A DNA stretch of 64,000 nucleotides from Bacteroidota bacterium (GTDB lineage: Bacteria; Bacteroidota; Bacteroidia; Chitinophagales; Chitinophagaceae), in contig JAKPSI010000078.1 in NCBI GenBank assembly GCA_029555415.1, positions 1 to 64,000 of the forward strand, given 5' to 3'. How positions within the stretch are numbered: the stretch's first letter is position 1; every line of letters starts with the position of its first letter. A program made the translations under genes and the position numbers. This document shows positions 1 to 8,667 of the stretch, one piece after another. Below the pieces are notes generated by a model. The model searched no databases. It was not told the DNA's origin and was given only the letters and a program-made list of their open reading frames with translations.

Positions 1-398
1 TTTCCGGGCCGGTCGATTTCAACCTTCCGGCACCTGACTATTAAATTTTCCGGGTGCGTTTTTAGGATCAGGATGAAAAAAAAAGGATCTTCTTCTCCAA
101 AACGAATATTTTTTTGAAAAAATTAGTTCCTGATTATAAAAGAATTATGACGGTTCTGTAGTATTACTACGATATTGAACGTAGATTTTCTATTGCAAGT
201 ACGTATTTCGGACAGTATTTTCGAGTCGTATTTAATCCATACCTCTTGATGAAATCACTATAAGCTTTGTACGTTCTGTACAGGTAGTTTTCCATCAAAA
301 GACGGGTTAAATCAACAGGAACAGTCCCTGTAATGCAAGTACTGCGAGAAATCCTATCTATCCGGTGAAAGATCATTCAGAAACAAAAACCCGTTTTT
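1..398. other. Left-edge non-coding stretch
   Basis: No supported gene. The third forward frame stays open from the window edge to a TAA at 42-44 and reads ...VDFNLPAPDY, which could be the last residues of a gene lying to the left, but thirteen residues are too few to judge. From about 45 on the sequence is AT-rich with A and T runs, as expected for an intergenic region. A 69-codon open frame on the minus strand (167-376) has no recognisable features and is probably chance. Confidence 0.4.
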
Positions 399-1802
399 AT
401 GAAAATGATTTTTACCCTTCCGAAAACTGTACGCAAAGCTCTTTTTATCCTGTTCGTAGTTGTTGTTGCAAGACCCGCTAAAGCCCACGGCCAGATCTGC
501 TCAAACCCTTCTACGATCATTTATGGCCTCACCAATACCGGTGCCATTTACCCGATCAACGTGTCCACAGGTGCGGTCGGTACCCCTGTCAAGAATGCAA
601 CTTACAGCGGCAATGCCGTCAACAAAGCCAATTGTCTGGCTTATAATAATACCAATGGTAAATTCTATTACTTCAAAAGGAATGTCGGTTCCGCTCCTCA
701 GGAATTCGTTTGTTATGACCCCGCGCTGAATACAGTGACCGTGCTGGCTGCCAGCACCTGTTCCGCTGAAGCCCATACCGGTTGCATCACAGCCGACGGA
801 AAGGGCTATTATACCATCGATACCAACGGTGAACTGGATTATTACAGCATCCAGAGCAATACCTGGACAAATATCACTTCCAATTTCAGGGACTTGAGTA
901 ACACGGATGTGACCGCGGTGATCAAAACACAAAGTGCCGGTGACATCGCTTTCGATGGTTTAGGCAATCTTTGGATCGTTACATCCAACGCAACTAATTT
1001 CGGTATGTACAAGCTCAGCGCGCCGGTGCCGACCACCGCTACCGCAACGATCACTGTTAAAAAAGTGATCGATCCCAGCCGTGCCACGCCGAGCGGTAAC
1101 AATATCGCTGGTATCGCTTTCAACCCTTCCGGTCAGATCTTCCTGTCCACCATCAATGACGACCGCCTCTATCGCCTCGAGAATAACCTGACCACCACAT
1201 TCCTGGGTACATTTTCACTGACCAATGTGGGTAACGACCTTACCTCCTGCTCTTTCCCGCTGGGTGTATTACCCGTGACCTGGATCAGCTTCAATGCATT
1301 CAAGTCCGGCGATGATATTTCCCTGCTCACCTGGGAAGCTATTGAAGAAGGTACGGTTGACTATACCGTTCAGCACAGTACCGATGGCCAGAACTGGGAA
1401 GACCTGTCTGTGATCCATCAGCAATACCACAACTCAGAGATCCATAAATACAATTACACGCACCGTGTATCCGGCGCCGGAAAACATTATTACCGCGTCA
1501 AGATGAATAACGATGCCAAGAACATGACTTCCACTGCGGTCAAGACACTTGATTTCAACGGACCCTCCTTCGCACTCAGCATTTGGCCGAACCCTGCTAC
1601 GGACCAGATCTCGGTGAAAAGCACCCAGACCAACATTGAAAGGGTCAGGATATTCGACCTTTCCGGTAAAATGGTGACCGAGAAAAAGACTTCGGGCATG
1701 ACCGTGGCCGTTTCATTGGCCGGACTCCAGAAAGGCACTTATATCATCCACTCCACCCTGGCGGATGGCAGTACCCTTAATCAGAAATTCGTCAAACAAT
1801 AA
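399..1802 (+). CDS. Secreted protein with T9SS type A C-terminal sorting domain
   Basis: 467 residues. An N-terminal signal peptide (about residues 1-32, basic start then a LFILFVVVVA core) sends it to the periplasm. The C-terminal ~80 residues (IWPNPATDQISV, then RIFDLSGKMV, ending LNQKFVKQ) match the Por secretion system (type IX) type A sorting domain, so export across the outer membrane and cell-surface attachment or release are expected. The middle (about 40-300) is rich in short beta-strand motifs (GLTNTGAIYPIN, IAFDGLGNLWIV, IAFNPSGQIFLS) and looks like a beta-propeller; 300-390 resembles a fibronectin/Ig-like spacer. No catalytic motif is seen. It stands alone and is followed by a strong terminator. 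The true role of the passenger domain is unknown. Confidence 0.85.
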   Translation: MKMIFTLPKTVRKALFILFVVVVARPAKAHGQICSNPSTIIYGLTNTGAIYPINVSTGAVGTPVKNATYSGNAVNKANCLAYNNTNGKFYYFKRNVGSAPQEFVCYDPALNTVTVLAASTCSAEAHTGCITADGKGYYTIDTNGELDYYSIQSNTWTNITSNFRDLSNTDVTAVIKTQSAGDIAFDGLGNLWIVTSNATNFGMYKLSAPVPTTATATITVKKVIDPSRATPSGNNIAGIAFNPSGQIFLSTINDDRLYRLENNLTTTFLGTFSLTNVGNDLTSCSFPLGVLPVTWISFNAFKSGDDISLLTWEAIEEGTVDYTVQHSTDGQNWEDLSVIHQQYHNSEIHKYNYTHRVSGAGKHYYRVKMNNDAKNMTSTAVKTLDFNGPSFALSIWPNPATDQISVKSTQTNIERVRIFDLSGKMVTEKKTSGMTVAVSLAGLQKGTYIIHSTLADGSTLNQKFVKQ

Positions 1803-1821
1803 CATAGGAAAACTTATTTTT

Positions 1822-1857
1822 AAAAGGGCACCGGACTAAGATCCGGGGCCCTTTTTT
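1822..1857 (+). terminator. Rho-independent terminator of the T9SS type A gene
   Basis: Stem GGGC-A-CCGGA / TCCGG-G-GCCC (about 1825-1851) with one mismatch, followed by a run of T from 1852. It lies 20 bases past the stop at 1802. Confidence 0.85.
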
Positions 1858-2167
1858 ATAAAATACAGACCAGACAGCTTCATTGAAAACCAGCACGTTA
1901 TATTAAAAACAAGCAAACTGAGTTTAGAAAATCATTTGCAATTTTAATTTTAATCAATTCCTGCAATCATTTAATAAACAATTAATTAGTGTAAATCTTT
2001 TATTGCATATTATGATATTCACAGAAATTTTACACGGCTACCCCTCCTGTTTTCTGTAAATTTGTATTTCACTTCTTCCCCATTTTATTCTTCCCGTTAT
2101 ACTGTTTGAATACCTGTAAACCGGCATTGGCCGGAAGTGAGTAATGTTTTAAAAAAAGGGAGGCCTT
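1858..2167. other. AT-rich intergenic region
   Basis: About 300 bases with no open frame of note. It holds an AT-rich stretch (1900-2040) and then the probable promoter box and leader of the small gene at 2168. No repeat or structured RNA is evident apart from a weak dyad CCGGCATTGGCCGG at 2121-2134 in the leader. Confidence 0.5.
2057..2064 (+). promoter_or_regulatory. Putative Bacteroidota -7 box TAAATTTG
   Basis: Perfect match to the TAnnTTTG consensus, 104 bases before the ATG at 2168. No clear TTTG -33 element is seen at the expected spacing, so this is a tentative call. Confidence 0.4.
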
Positions 2168-2437
2168 ATGTATACCTATGATCTGTTAGAAAAAGGATGC
2201 TATTATCTGATCAAAGAAAAAGAGGATGCGCCTATCGCGCTGATCAGAATAGCCGTGCAAACAGACCAGTGTCTGTTCATCCAGCGGTTCGACCAACCCA
2301 TGTCCACAGCCTGGAAGCTGAAAAAGGACGGTCTTTTTGATATCATTGAATGCCTGAGTGATGAGGCGGTCAGGAACTGGGAACAGGAGTACCAGGACAG
2401 CCAGGACGCTTATTACGAAGGGGACGACGAAGAATAA
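2168..2437 (+). CDS. Small acidic protein of unknown function (89 aa)
   Basis: 89 residues, not recognised. The first half is predicted beta-rich (GCYYLIKEKEDAPIALIRI, then CLFIQRF). The second half is helical and very acidic, ending DAYYEGDDEE. There is no signal peptide or membrane segment, so it should be cytoplasmic. The ATG is preceded by GGGAGG at 2158-2163 with a 4-base spacer, an unusually good Shine-Dalgarno sequence for this phylum, which supports the start and that the frame is translated. It stands alone between the terminator at 1825 and the peptidase gene at 2509. Confidence 0.65.
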   Translation: MYTYDLLEKGCYYLIKEKEDAPIALIRIAVQTDQCLFIQRFDQPMSTAWKLKKDGLFDIIECLSDEAVRNWEQEYQDSQDAYYEGDDEE

Positions 2438-2508
2438 AGACCCGTTCATACTTTTTCAGGGATCCGGATTTTCAAATCAGTTATTTTAGTCCACCTAAAT
2501 AACCTGCC

Positions 2509-3987
2509 ATGAATATCCGGATTCGTTTTTCTATCCTGTTGCTGGTGCTGAGCAGCAGTTTTTCTTTACAAGCCCAGAACACTAATCAAGCAAATGCCAC
2601 GGAGTCATTACCGGCCGACTATCTCCCGGCCTCTTTCCACGCCGGCCGCAGGGAAGCGCTCCGGGCCTTGATGCCGGAGAAGTCCGTCATGCTTGTTCTC
2701 GCTTACCCGACACGCACTTTCTCCAACGACGTGGATTACTTTTATCATGCCAATCCGGATATGTACTATTTCTCCGGCTACAAGGAACCCCATTCACTAC
2801 TGCTCATATTCAAGGAACCACAGACCGATTCAACCGGCAAGACCTATTCGGAACTACTCTTTGTTCAGAAAAGGAACGCGCAGGCGGAACAATGGACCGG
2901 CCGCCGGCTTGGTACGGAAGGCGCCGGTACAAAACTCGGTATTACGGCTTCATTCAACGGTGAAGCATTTAAGGATTTCTCCATCGATTTCAGCAAATTC
3001 AATAAGATCATCTATGACCGTTTTCCGGCAGATGTGCCCAATGGCAGTGACAAGGCAGACCTGTTCGACCTGATCCAGCAATTCAAACAAAAAGCAGGTG
3101 TGCCGGAGAGTCTGGCCGGACAAACCCGCTTCGATACCCGCCTGTACCGCGAGCTGACCGGCAAACTCCGCGAGATCAAAACTCCGGAAGAAATGGTGCT
3201 GCTGCGTAAAGCGGTTGAGATCTCCTGTCAGGGACAGAATGAAGTGATGAAAGCCATGCGTCCTGATATGAGTGAGCTGGAGATCCAGGGCCTGCATGAG
3301 TACGTTCATAAAAAATATGGTGCGGAAGAAGTGGGTTATGGTTCGATCATCGGAGCCGGTGAGAACGGCTGTGTGCTGCATTATGAAGAGAACACGAAAA
3401 CAAGGATCGGCAATTCAATGGTGCTGATGGATGTGGGCGCGGAATACCATGGTTATACGGCTGACGTGACCCGGACCGTTCCCGCCAGTGGTAAATTTTC
3501 AGCTGAAGAAAAGATCATCTACAATCTGGTATATGAAGCACAGGAAGCCGCATTCAAAAAACTGAAGGATGGTGCCAGCTGGAGCGACGCCGGTACAGCC
3601 GCCCGAGAAGTGCTGGCGGATGGGCTGCTGAAGAATGGGATCATCAAGGATAAGAAAGAAGTGGGTAAATATTATCCGCATGGGCTCTCCCATCACATCG
3701 GTCTGGATGTGCATGACCGCGGCACATCCCAGGTACTGAAAAAAGATATGGTCATCACGATCGAGCCCGGCATCTACATTCCGGAAGGAAGCAACTGTGA
3801 TAAAAAATGGTGGGGCATCGCGGTACGCATTGAAGATGACGCGCTGATCACACAGAATGGATATGAACTGCTCTCCGCATGGGCTCCGCGTAAAGCGGAA
3901 GATGTGGAAAAGATGGTTTCACAGAAAAGCGCGGTAGACGATTTCAAACTCGCTCCCTTACACACCACCCCTAAAAAAGCATTCTGA
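2509..3987 (+). CDS. Secreted Xaa-Pro aminopeptidase (M24B)
   Basis: 492 residues. Removes an N-terminal residue preceding proline from peptides; the signal peptide (1-22, ending SLQAQ) places it in the periplasm. Residues about 38-200 form the aminopeptidase P N-terminal domain (DYFYHANPDMYYFSGY). Residues about 225-460 form the pita-bread metallopeptidase fold. The five expected metal ligands are all present: D308 and D319 (MDVGAEYHGYTAD), H395 (HGLSHHIGLDVHD, with H402 as the second conserved histidine), E419 (TIEPGIY) and E442 (RIEDD). Length fits the family plus a signal peptide. Monocistronic, closed by the hairpin at 4011-4029. Function is well supported; peptide preference is not known. 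Confidence 0.93.
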   Translation: MNIRIRFSILLLVLSSSFSLQAQNTNQANATESLPADYLPASFHAGRREALRALMPEKSVMLVLAYPTRTFSNDVDYFYHANPDMYYFSGYKEPHSLLLIFKEPQTDSTGKTYSELLFVQKRNAQAEQWTGRRLGTEGAGTKLGITASFNGEAFKDFSIDFSKFNKIIYDRFPADVPNGSDKADLFDLIQQFKQKAGVPESLAGQTRFDTRLYRELTGKLREIKTPEEMVLLRKAVEISCQGQNEVMKAMRPDMSELEIQGLHEYVHKKYGAEEVGYGSIIGAGENGCVLHYEENTKTRIGNSMVLMDVGAEYHGYTADVTRTVPASGKFSAEEKIIYNLVYEAQEAAFKKLKDGASWSDAGTAAREVLADGLLKNGIIKDKKEVGKYYPHGLSHHIGLDVHDRGTSQVLKKDMVITIEPGIYIPEGSNCDKKWWGIAVRIEDDALITQNGYELLSAWAPRKAEDVEKMVSQKSAVDDFKLAPLHTTPKKAF

Positions 3988-4002
3988 AAAACCTATTGAA
4001 TA

Positions 4003-4036
4003 AAAAAAAACCTCCGTCAAATACGGAGGTTTTTTT
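4003..4036. terminator. Bidirectional terminator between convergent genes
   Basis: Stem CCTCCGT (4011-4017) / ACGGAGG (4023-4029), flanked by an A run on the left and a T run on the right, so it can stop both the peptidase gene (plus strand) and the lipoprotein gene (minus strand). Confidence 0.9.
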
Positions 4037-4057
4037 GTTGAAATGATATGCAAAGGA

Positions 4058-5746
4058 TCAATAGATCTCTTTTCTTCTCAGTTCCATCAGGAATGAAGGA
4101 GCGCCTGTTGCATCAAAGCCTTCATACTTGATGAGTCCGAAGTTCCGGGCATAATAACTTTTGCCGGAACCCACAATACTGGTGATATCCTGCCAGGTAC
4201 CCGGGGCCACCTGCTGTTCATACTTTTCTTCCACCACGATCACATTGGTATAGTTCACGGTTCCGAGCGAAGTTGTAACCGAAATGGGAACATCCTTTTG
4301 AAGGATGGTATAACTGAGGCGGAGGGTCAGTGGTGTCGGGCTACCGCCCGTCGGCGTAAAGGTTCCGGCGAAACCGGCCGACTTCCAGTTAGTACCCACA
4401 GGCACATTATCCTTCACCATGATGTACTCACCCCAGGAGGGCGCATCATATCCGAAGAAAGTACCTGCATCGAAATACTCATAATAATCTCCGCCTGATT
4501 TTCTGTAATAGCCGGATGAGTCAAACCCCGTTCCGTCATTGGCCAGGAATATCGTATAAACGTTTCCAATTGCGGAGTGCGTCTGGGAAATAGCCTTACG
4601 GATCACCGTATCACCGGGAGCCGCCAGATCATCGAATTCATAACTCCAGTTACTGTTGGTCGTGCGCGGGAAATAATCAGAGACCGGTGCCGCTGCCACA
4701 TTCACCACGAATGTGCAGGAACTGGTGCCGTACGTTACGGTAAAAGTTTGCGCACCTGCTGTTGTCGGTGTGCCGGTTCCATTCAGGGAAATGGTATTCG
4801 CTCCCGTAGTGGCAAAGCTGCCTGTTCCGGAGAAACTGAATCCTGTAACGGTATTGGAAGAGATCGTATATGTTCCGATCGTAGTGACATTCACCTGGAC
4901 GGAAACGTTGTTAGCAGCTATCAATGCGGTACCTACGGTATAAGTTCCATTCACCGTTGAAGGTGTACAGGCACCGCCTGCAGCACCCAGTGTACCTGCG
5001 GATGCCGTGGAAACCGGGATCACAAAACTACAGTTTGAGGACCCGGCAGTAACCGGAATGGTATTATTGCCACCTGTAGTGGGCGTTCCGCTTCCAGCCA
5101 GTGTCACATTCTGTACACCGGTCGCAGCGAACGTACCACTTGCAGTGAACGTCATGCCCCCTGTTGCAGTTGTAGTGATAGTATAAGTGCCGATCGTTGT
5201 TACATTCACACTTAATGTTACCGTATTGGATGCTGTAAGCGCCGCTCCCAATGTGTAAGTCCCTCCGATCGTTGCACTGCTGCAACCACCCGGACTACCT
5301 GCCAGTGAAAACACAGCGGGTCCGCCGGAACCTGCAGGCAATACCGTAACAGGCACTGAACAACTGCTGGTATCATAGTGGACAATGAAATTATTCACCC
5401 CGGCACCGAGTGGTGTTCCTATACCTTTCAGGGTCACGGTATTCGTTCCGTTCGTTGTGAATATCCCGCTGGTACGGAAGAAATAACCATTCACCGTATC
5501 TGTATATATCAGATAGTTACCCGTCTTGGTCACATTCACATCAACCGTCAGTGTATTCGTTGTGGTGATCAGGGCGGTACCGGCTTCGTAGGTTCCATTC
5601 ACCGTTTTGGGTAAACAATCACCGGATACATCCGACTTCAGGCTACCGACTGAAGGATTATCACCCGTTTCCGTACTCACTTCTTTCTGGCAGGCATTCA
5701 TGATCACGATACCCGTCAGTAATATCAAAAGGATCTGTTTCTTCAT
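4058..5746 (-). CDS. Repeat-containing surface lipoprotein
   Basis: 562 residues. The N-terminus is a lipoprotein signal (hydrophobic core, then IMNAC with C19 as lipidation site). Three tandem ~91-residue beta-rich repeats follow, at about 44-135, 155-245 and 260-350. Each carries the patterns NGTYxxGTAL, VNVTxxGxYxI, GTGTPTTxG and ends in a SSC motif. Each has two cysteines about 85 apart (C44/C129, C155/C239, C260/C344), suggesting one disulfide per repeat outside the cytoplasm. Residues 356-562 form a different beta-rich domain (DYFPRTTNSNWSYEF at its start) with no known motif. A surface or periplasmic binding or structural role is likely; no enzyme function is claimed. Divergent from the lipoprotein gene at 5943. 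Confidence 0.8.
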   Translation of the reverse strand: MKKQILLILLTGIVIMNACQKEVSTETGDNPSVGSLKSDVSGDCLPKTVNGTYEAGTALITTTNTLTVDVNVTKTGNYLIYTDTVNGYFFRTSGIFTTNGTNTVTLKGIGTPLGAGVNNFIVHYDTSSCSVPVTVLPAGSGGPAVFSLAGSPGGCSSATIGGTYTLGAALTASNTVTLSVNVTTIGTYTITTTATGGMTFTASGTFAATGVQNVTLAGSGTPTTGGNNTIPVTAGSSNCSFVIPVSTASAGTLGAAGGACTPSTVNGTYTVGTALIAANNVSVQVNVTTIGTYTISSNTVTGFSFSGTGSFATTGANTISLNGTGTPTTAGAQTFTVTYGTSSCTFVVNVAAAPVSDYFPRTTNSNWSYEFDDLAAPGDTVIRKAISQTHSAIGNVYTIFLANDGTGFDSSGYYRKSGGDYYEYFDAGTFFGYDAPSWGEYIMVKDNVPVGTNWKSAGFAGTFTPTGGSPTPLTLRLSYTILQKDVPISVTTSLGTVNYTNVIVVEEKYEQQVAPGTWQDITSIVGSGKSYYARNFGLIKYEGFDATGAPSFLMELRRKEIY

Positions 5747-5942
5747 GCAGGATTTTTTCAGGTCACAAAATAAGTTATTTTCCGGAGCAGGCTGCAGCTT
5801 CAGGTTCAGAAGGTCAGCCTTTTCGGGCTGTTCCGCTGCAAGAATGATACCGTATTATCAGCGCGGGAAGATAACCCGAAAACGGCTTACTTTGCAGCCT
5901 GATACCGGTCCCCTGCGGTAATCGGAAACATCAATACCTGCG

Positions 5943-6782
5943 TTGCGTCCTCTTAGAAATATAAACACCCTGCTCGCTGCCTGCATGCTGATCTTTCTGC
6001 TCAGTACCTGCCGCCGTGAATATTCCACAGAGGGGGGCATCTATACCACAGCATGTCTGAACGATTATACGGCCAGCTGCAAACTGCTGAAGATCGAATA
6101 TACCGCTAACGGTGTACTGGGTGCAGACAATACGGCCGACTTTACCTACACCGGCAATCAACTGACAAAGGCCACTGATAACATTTCAACCAGGACTTTC
6201 ACCTGGCAGGCCGGCCTCATCGTGAAGATCGAATACCGGGATGCCGGCACCAATTTCCGCCAGTACACCGAAACGATAGGCTATGTGAAGGTCAATAATG
6301 AATGGAAGATCTCCGTGATCAAAAAAGCGATCCTGAACCAGCCTCCCGGGGTCGATACGATCCGGATTTCTTATAATTACAACAGCAACGGAAGGCTGAC
6401 CCGCAAAACCCTGGAAAGGAAAATATGGAGAAGCGGGGTCTGGACACCGCAGGCGACCATTGATTTTGACTACAACAGTGACGGTAATATTTATCAGGTC
6501 CGGGCCAGTGACCTGACCGTGAATCCATCAACGACCCGTACCATTCCGCTGACATGGTCCGGTAATTGCAATACCTGGCTGAAAGTATTCCCGCTGATCG
6601 AACTGGTGGATTATGAAGCCCGGGATGAAATGGGTGGCCTCTCCCCTGTTTTCTTTTCACGATTGTTCGCTGCAACCACGAACGGTCTTTTCACGACTTT
6701 TACACTGAACAGCAGCCATGCCGTTCAGAAATATTATCAGGATAATAAACTGATCGCAACTTATACTTATGATTGTCCCTGA
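5943..6782 (+). CDS. Lipoprotein with YD-like beta repeats
   Basis: 279 residues from a TTG at 5943; no ATG lies upstream in frame before a stop at 5919, and the next ATG (5985) would remove the basic part of the signal. The N-terminus is a lipoprotein signal (LLAACMLIFLLSTC, C23). The remainder is made of short repeating strands such as ADFTYTGNQLTKATD, ISYNYNSNGRLTRKT and IDFDYNSDGNIYQV, typical of Bacteroidota surface lipoproteins of the DUF4595/YD-repeat-like kind. No catalytic residues recognised. A degenerate -7 box (TTACTTTG, 5887-5894) lies upstream. The stop codon precedes the next gene's start by only 22 bases, so the two are probably cotranscribed. Confidence 0.75.
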   Translation: MRPLRNINTLLAACMLIFLLSTCRREYSTEGGIYTTACLNDYTASCKLLKIEYTANGVLGADNTADFTYTGNQLTKATDNISTRTFTWQAGLIVKIEYRDAGTNFRQYTETIGYVKVNNEWKISVIKKAILNQPPGVDTIRISYNYNSNGRLTRKTLERKIWRSGVWTPQATIDFDYNSDGNIYQVRASDLTVNPSTTRTIPLTWSGNCNTWLKVFPLIELVDYEARDEMGGLSPVFFSRLFAATTNGLFTTFTLNSSHAVQKYYQDNKLIATYTYDCP

Positions 6783-6804
6783 CAACAAACAAAAAAACCG
6801 ATTT

Positions 6805-7494
6805 ATGAATTGGATCTATGCCTTCGCCCTGCTCGCTTTTACTGTATCCTGTAAAGCTCAGGACCCCACCGTTAAACTCAACCCTGATCAGTTCGAAGAA
6901 GGTATGAAAGCAGCCGGTGTGCAGTTACTCGATGTCAGGACCGCGAAAGAATTCAATGGAGGGCATCTGAAGAATGCGCTTTGGGCGGACTGGACGGATA
7001 AAAAGGAATTCAACCGCCGGATCCAATCCGTGGATAAAGACAGACCCGTTTATGTGTATTGCCTTTCCGGTGGCCGGAGTGCTGCGGCCGCTGCCTGGAT
7101 GCGGGAAAATGGATTCACAAAAGTGATGGAACTGCAAGGCGGGATCAATGCATGGAAAGGCAGCAGTAAGCCGATGGAAGGACAAACACCCGTTAAACAA
7201 ATGACCGTTGATGAATACTGGGCTTCCATTCCCAAAGACAAGATCACGCTGGTGGATGTAGGCGCTGCCTGGTGTCCGCCCTGTGTGAAGATGGAACCGG
7301 TGCTGGAACAACTGAAGAACGATAAGTCGGTCAGCTTTACTTTCGTGAAAGTGGATGCCGGTGTACATACCGATGTACTGAAAGCACTGGGTGTGGAACC
7401 GCTTCCGGTATTCATTGTTTATAAGAACGGTAAAGAATCCTGGAGAAAAGAAGGACTCACGACCTTTGAAGAACTGAAAGACCAACTCAAATAA
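6805..7494 (+). CDS. Rhodanese-thioredoxin fusion, exported
   Basis: 229 residues from the ATG at 6805; an upstream ATG at 6769 would add residues overlapping the previous gene and bury the signal peptide. The signal (FALLAFTVSCKAQ) ends in a cysteine and may be a lipoprotein signal, though the lipobox is poor. Residues about 25-120 are a single rhodanese domain with the active-site loop CLSGGR (C86), which takes sulfur from a donor as a persulfide. Residues about 130-229 are a thioredoxin fold with WCPPC (C157, C160). Both active sites are intact, so persulfide chemistry or disulfide reduction in the periplasm is plausible; the substrate is unknown. Followed 15 bases later by the BNR-repeat gene, so likely one operon from 5943 to 8544. 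Confidence 0.85.
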   Translation: MNWIYAFALLAFTVSCKAQDPTVKLNPDQFEEGMKAAGVQLLDVRTAKEFNGGHLKNALWADWTDKKEFNRRIQSVDKDRPVYVYCLSGGRSAAAAAWMRENGFTKVMELQGGINAWKGSSKPMEGQTPVKQMTVDEYWASIPKDKITLVDVGAAWCPPCVKMEPVLEQLKNDKSVSFTFVKVDAGVHTDVLKALGVEPLPVFIVYKNGKESWRKEGLTTFEELKDQLK

Positions 7495-7509
7495 TTTCAT
7501 ACATCATAC

Positions 7510-8544
7510 ATGCGGAATACTGCCCTGCTTTTTATCTCGATCTTCTTTACCCTGACCGGTCATGCACAGAAAGCCACGGCAGATGTGCAGGTGCTCAGCA
7601 ATGGGACCAAAACCTCGTTGCGCGGATTGAGTGTGGTGACCGACAATATCATTTGGGTCAGTGGCAGTAACGGTACCGTGGGCCGAAGTATGAATGGCGG
7701 CAAGAACTGGACCTGGATGACCGTCAAAGGGTTTGAGAAGAATGATTTCCGTGATATTGAAGCATTCGATGCTACAACCGCCGTGATCATGTCCGTTGCC
7801 GAGCCGGCTTATATCCTTAAAACAAATGACGCAGGCGCCACCTGGAAAGTGGTGTATGAGAACAAATCAAAAGGCATGTTCCTGGACGCGATGGAATTCT
7901 GGAATCGCGAAGCAGGCATCGTGATCGGTGACCCTGTCGATGGCAGGTTCTTCATCACCCGTACATTCGACAATGGCAGCACCTGGCATGATATCCCATT
8001 TGAAAAAAGACCGCTGGCAGACAGTGGCGAAGCCTGTTTCGCGGCAAGCGGCACCAATGTACGGGCGCTCGACCGGGATGAAGCGGTGTTCGTAAGCGGC
8101 GGACTGCGTTCTGAATTATATATCCGTGATCAGCGCACAACGCTTCCCGTCATTCAGGGAAAAGAAACCACAGGTGCAAATTCCATTGCGGTTTGGGACC
8201 GTTATAAAGCACATGGTGCCAAAAGTTTCGTGATCACGGGCGGGGATTTCAATGCGGACTCTTCATCTGAAAAGAATTGTTTCTACTCCCATGATAATGG
8301 TAAGACCTGGCACGCGCCTGCGACCCCTCCTCATGGATACCGCAGTTGTGTGGAATACCTGTACAGTAAAATGGAACTGGTGAGTTGCGGACTGACCGGC
8401 GTAGATTATTCCGGTGATGGTGGTGTGAACTGGAAATGGGTCAGCAAAGAAAGCTTCCACGTCTGCCGCAAAGCTAAAGCAGGCACTGCTGTTTTCTTTG
8501 CAGGGAATAACGGGAGGATCGGGAAGCTGATCTGGAAACCCTGA
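7510..8544 (+). CDS. Secreted BNR/YCF48-like beta-propeller protein
   Basis: 344 residues with a signal peptide (1-19, ending TGHAQ). The mature part contains Asp-box (BNR) type motifs SMNGGKNWTW, TNDAGATWKVV, TFDNGSTWHD, SHDNGKTWHA and SGDGGVNWKWV spaced 50-110 residues apart, the signature of a six- or seven-bladed propeller like the YCF48/HCF136 family and sialidase-like proteins. Relatives in this phylum are often labelled oxidoreductase, but no cofactor site is visible and I would not use that name. Third gene of the probable 5943-8544 operon. Function unknown; location periplasm or surface. Confidence 0.8.
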   Translation: MRNTALLFISIFFTLTGHAQKATADVQVLSNGTKTSLRGLSVVTDNIIWVSGSNGTVGRSMNGGKNWTWMTVKGFEKNDFRDIEAFDATTAVIMSVAEPAYILKTNDAGATWKVVYENKSKGMFLDAMEFWNREAGIVIGDPVDGRFFITRTFDNGSTWHDIPFEKRPLADSGEACFAASGTNVRALDRDEAVFVSGGLRSELYIRDQRTTLPVIQGKETTGANSIAVWDRYKAHGAKSFVITGGDFNADSSSEKNCFYSHDNGKTWHAPATPPHGYRSCVEYLYSKMELVSCGLTGVDYSGDGGVNWKWVSKESFHVCRKAKAGTAVFFAGNNGRIGKLIWKP

Positions 8545-8550
8545 AGAAAG

Positions 8551-8667
8551 TTTTGAATTTTGAGTTTTGAATGGCCGAACCTCAAACCTATTACCTCTTA
8601 CCTTTTACCTTTTACCTCTCACATCTCACCTGTTCTCCATTATCCATTATCAACTATCAATTATAAA
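8551..8667. repeat. Degenerate intergenic tandem repeats
   Basis: Three repeat types in series: TTTTGAATTTTGAGTTTTG (about 8553-8571), then TTACCTCTTACCTTTTACC (8591-8620), then CTCCATTATCCATTATC (8634-8660). The last abuts the stop codon of the minus-strand peroxiredoxin gene. Members of the same families recur at 20930, 21820, 37558 and 48885. Confidence 0.75.

Noticed and set aside
167-376. 69-codon open frame on the minus strand
   Set aside because: AT-rich intergenic setting, no motif, no promoter or ribosome site; probably chance.
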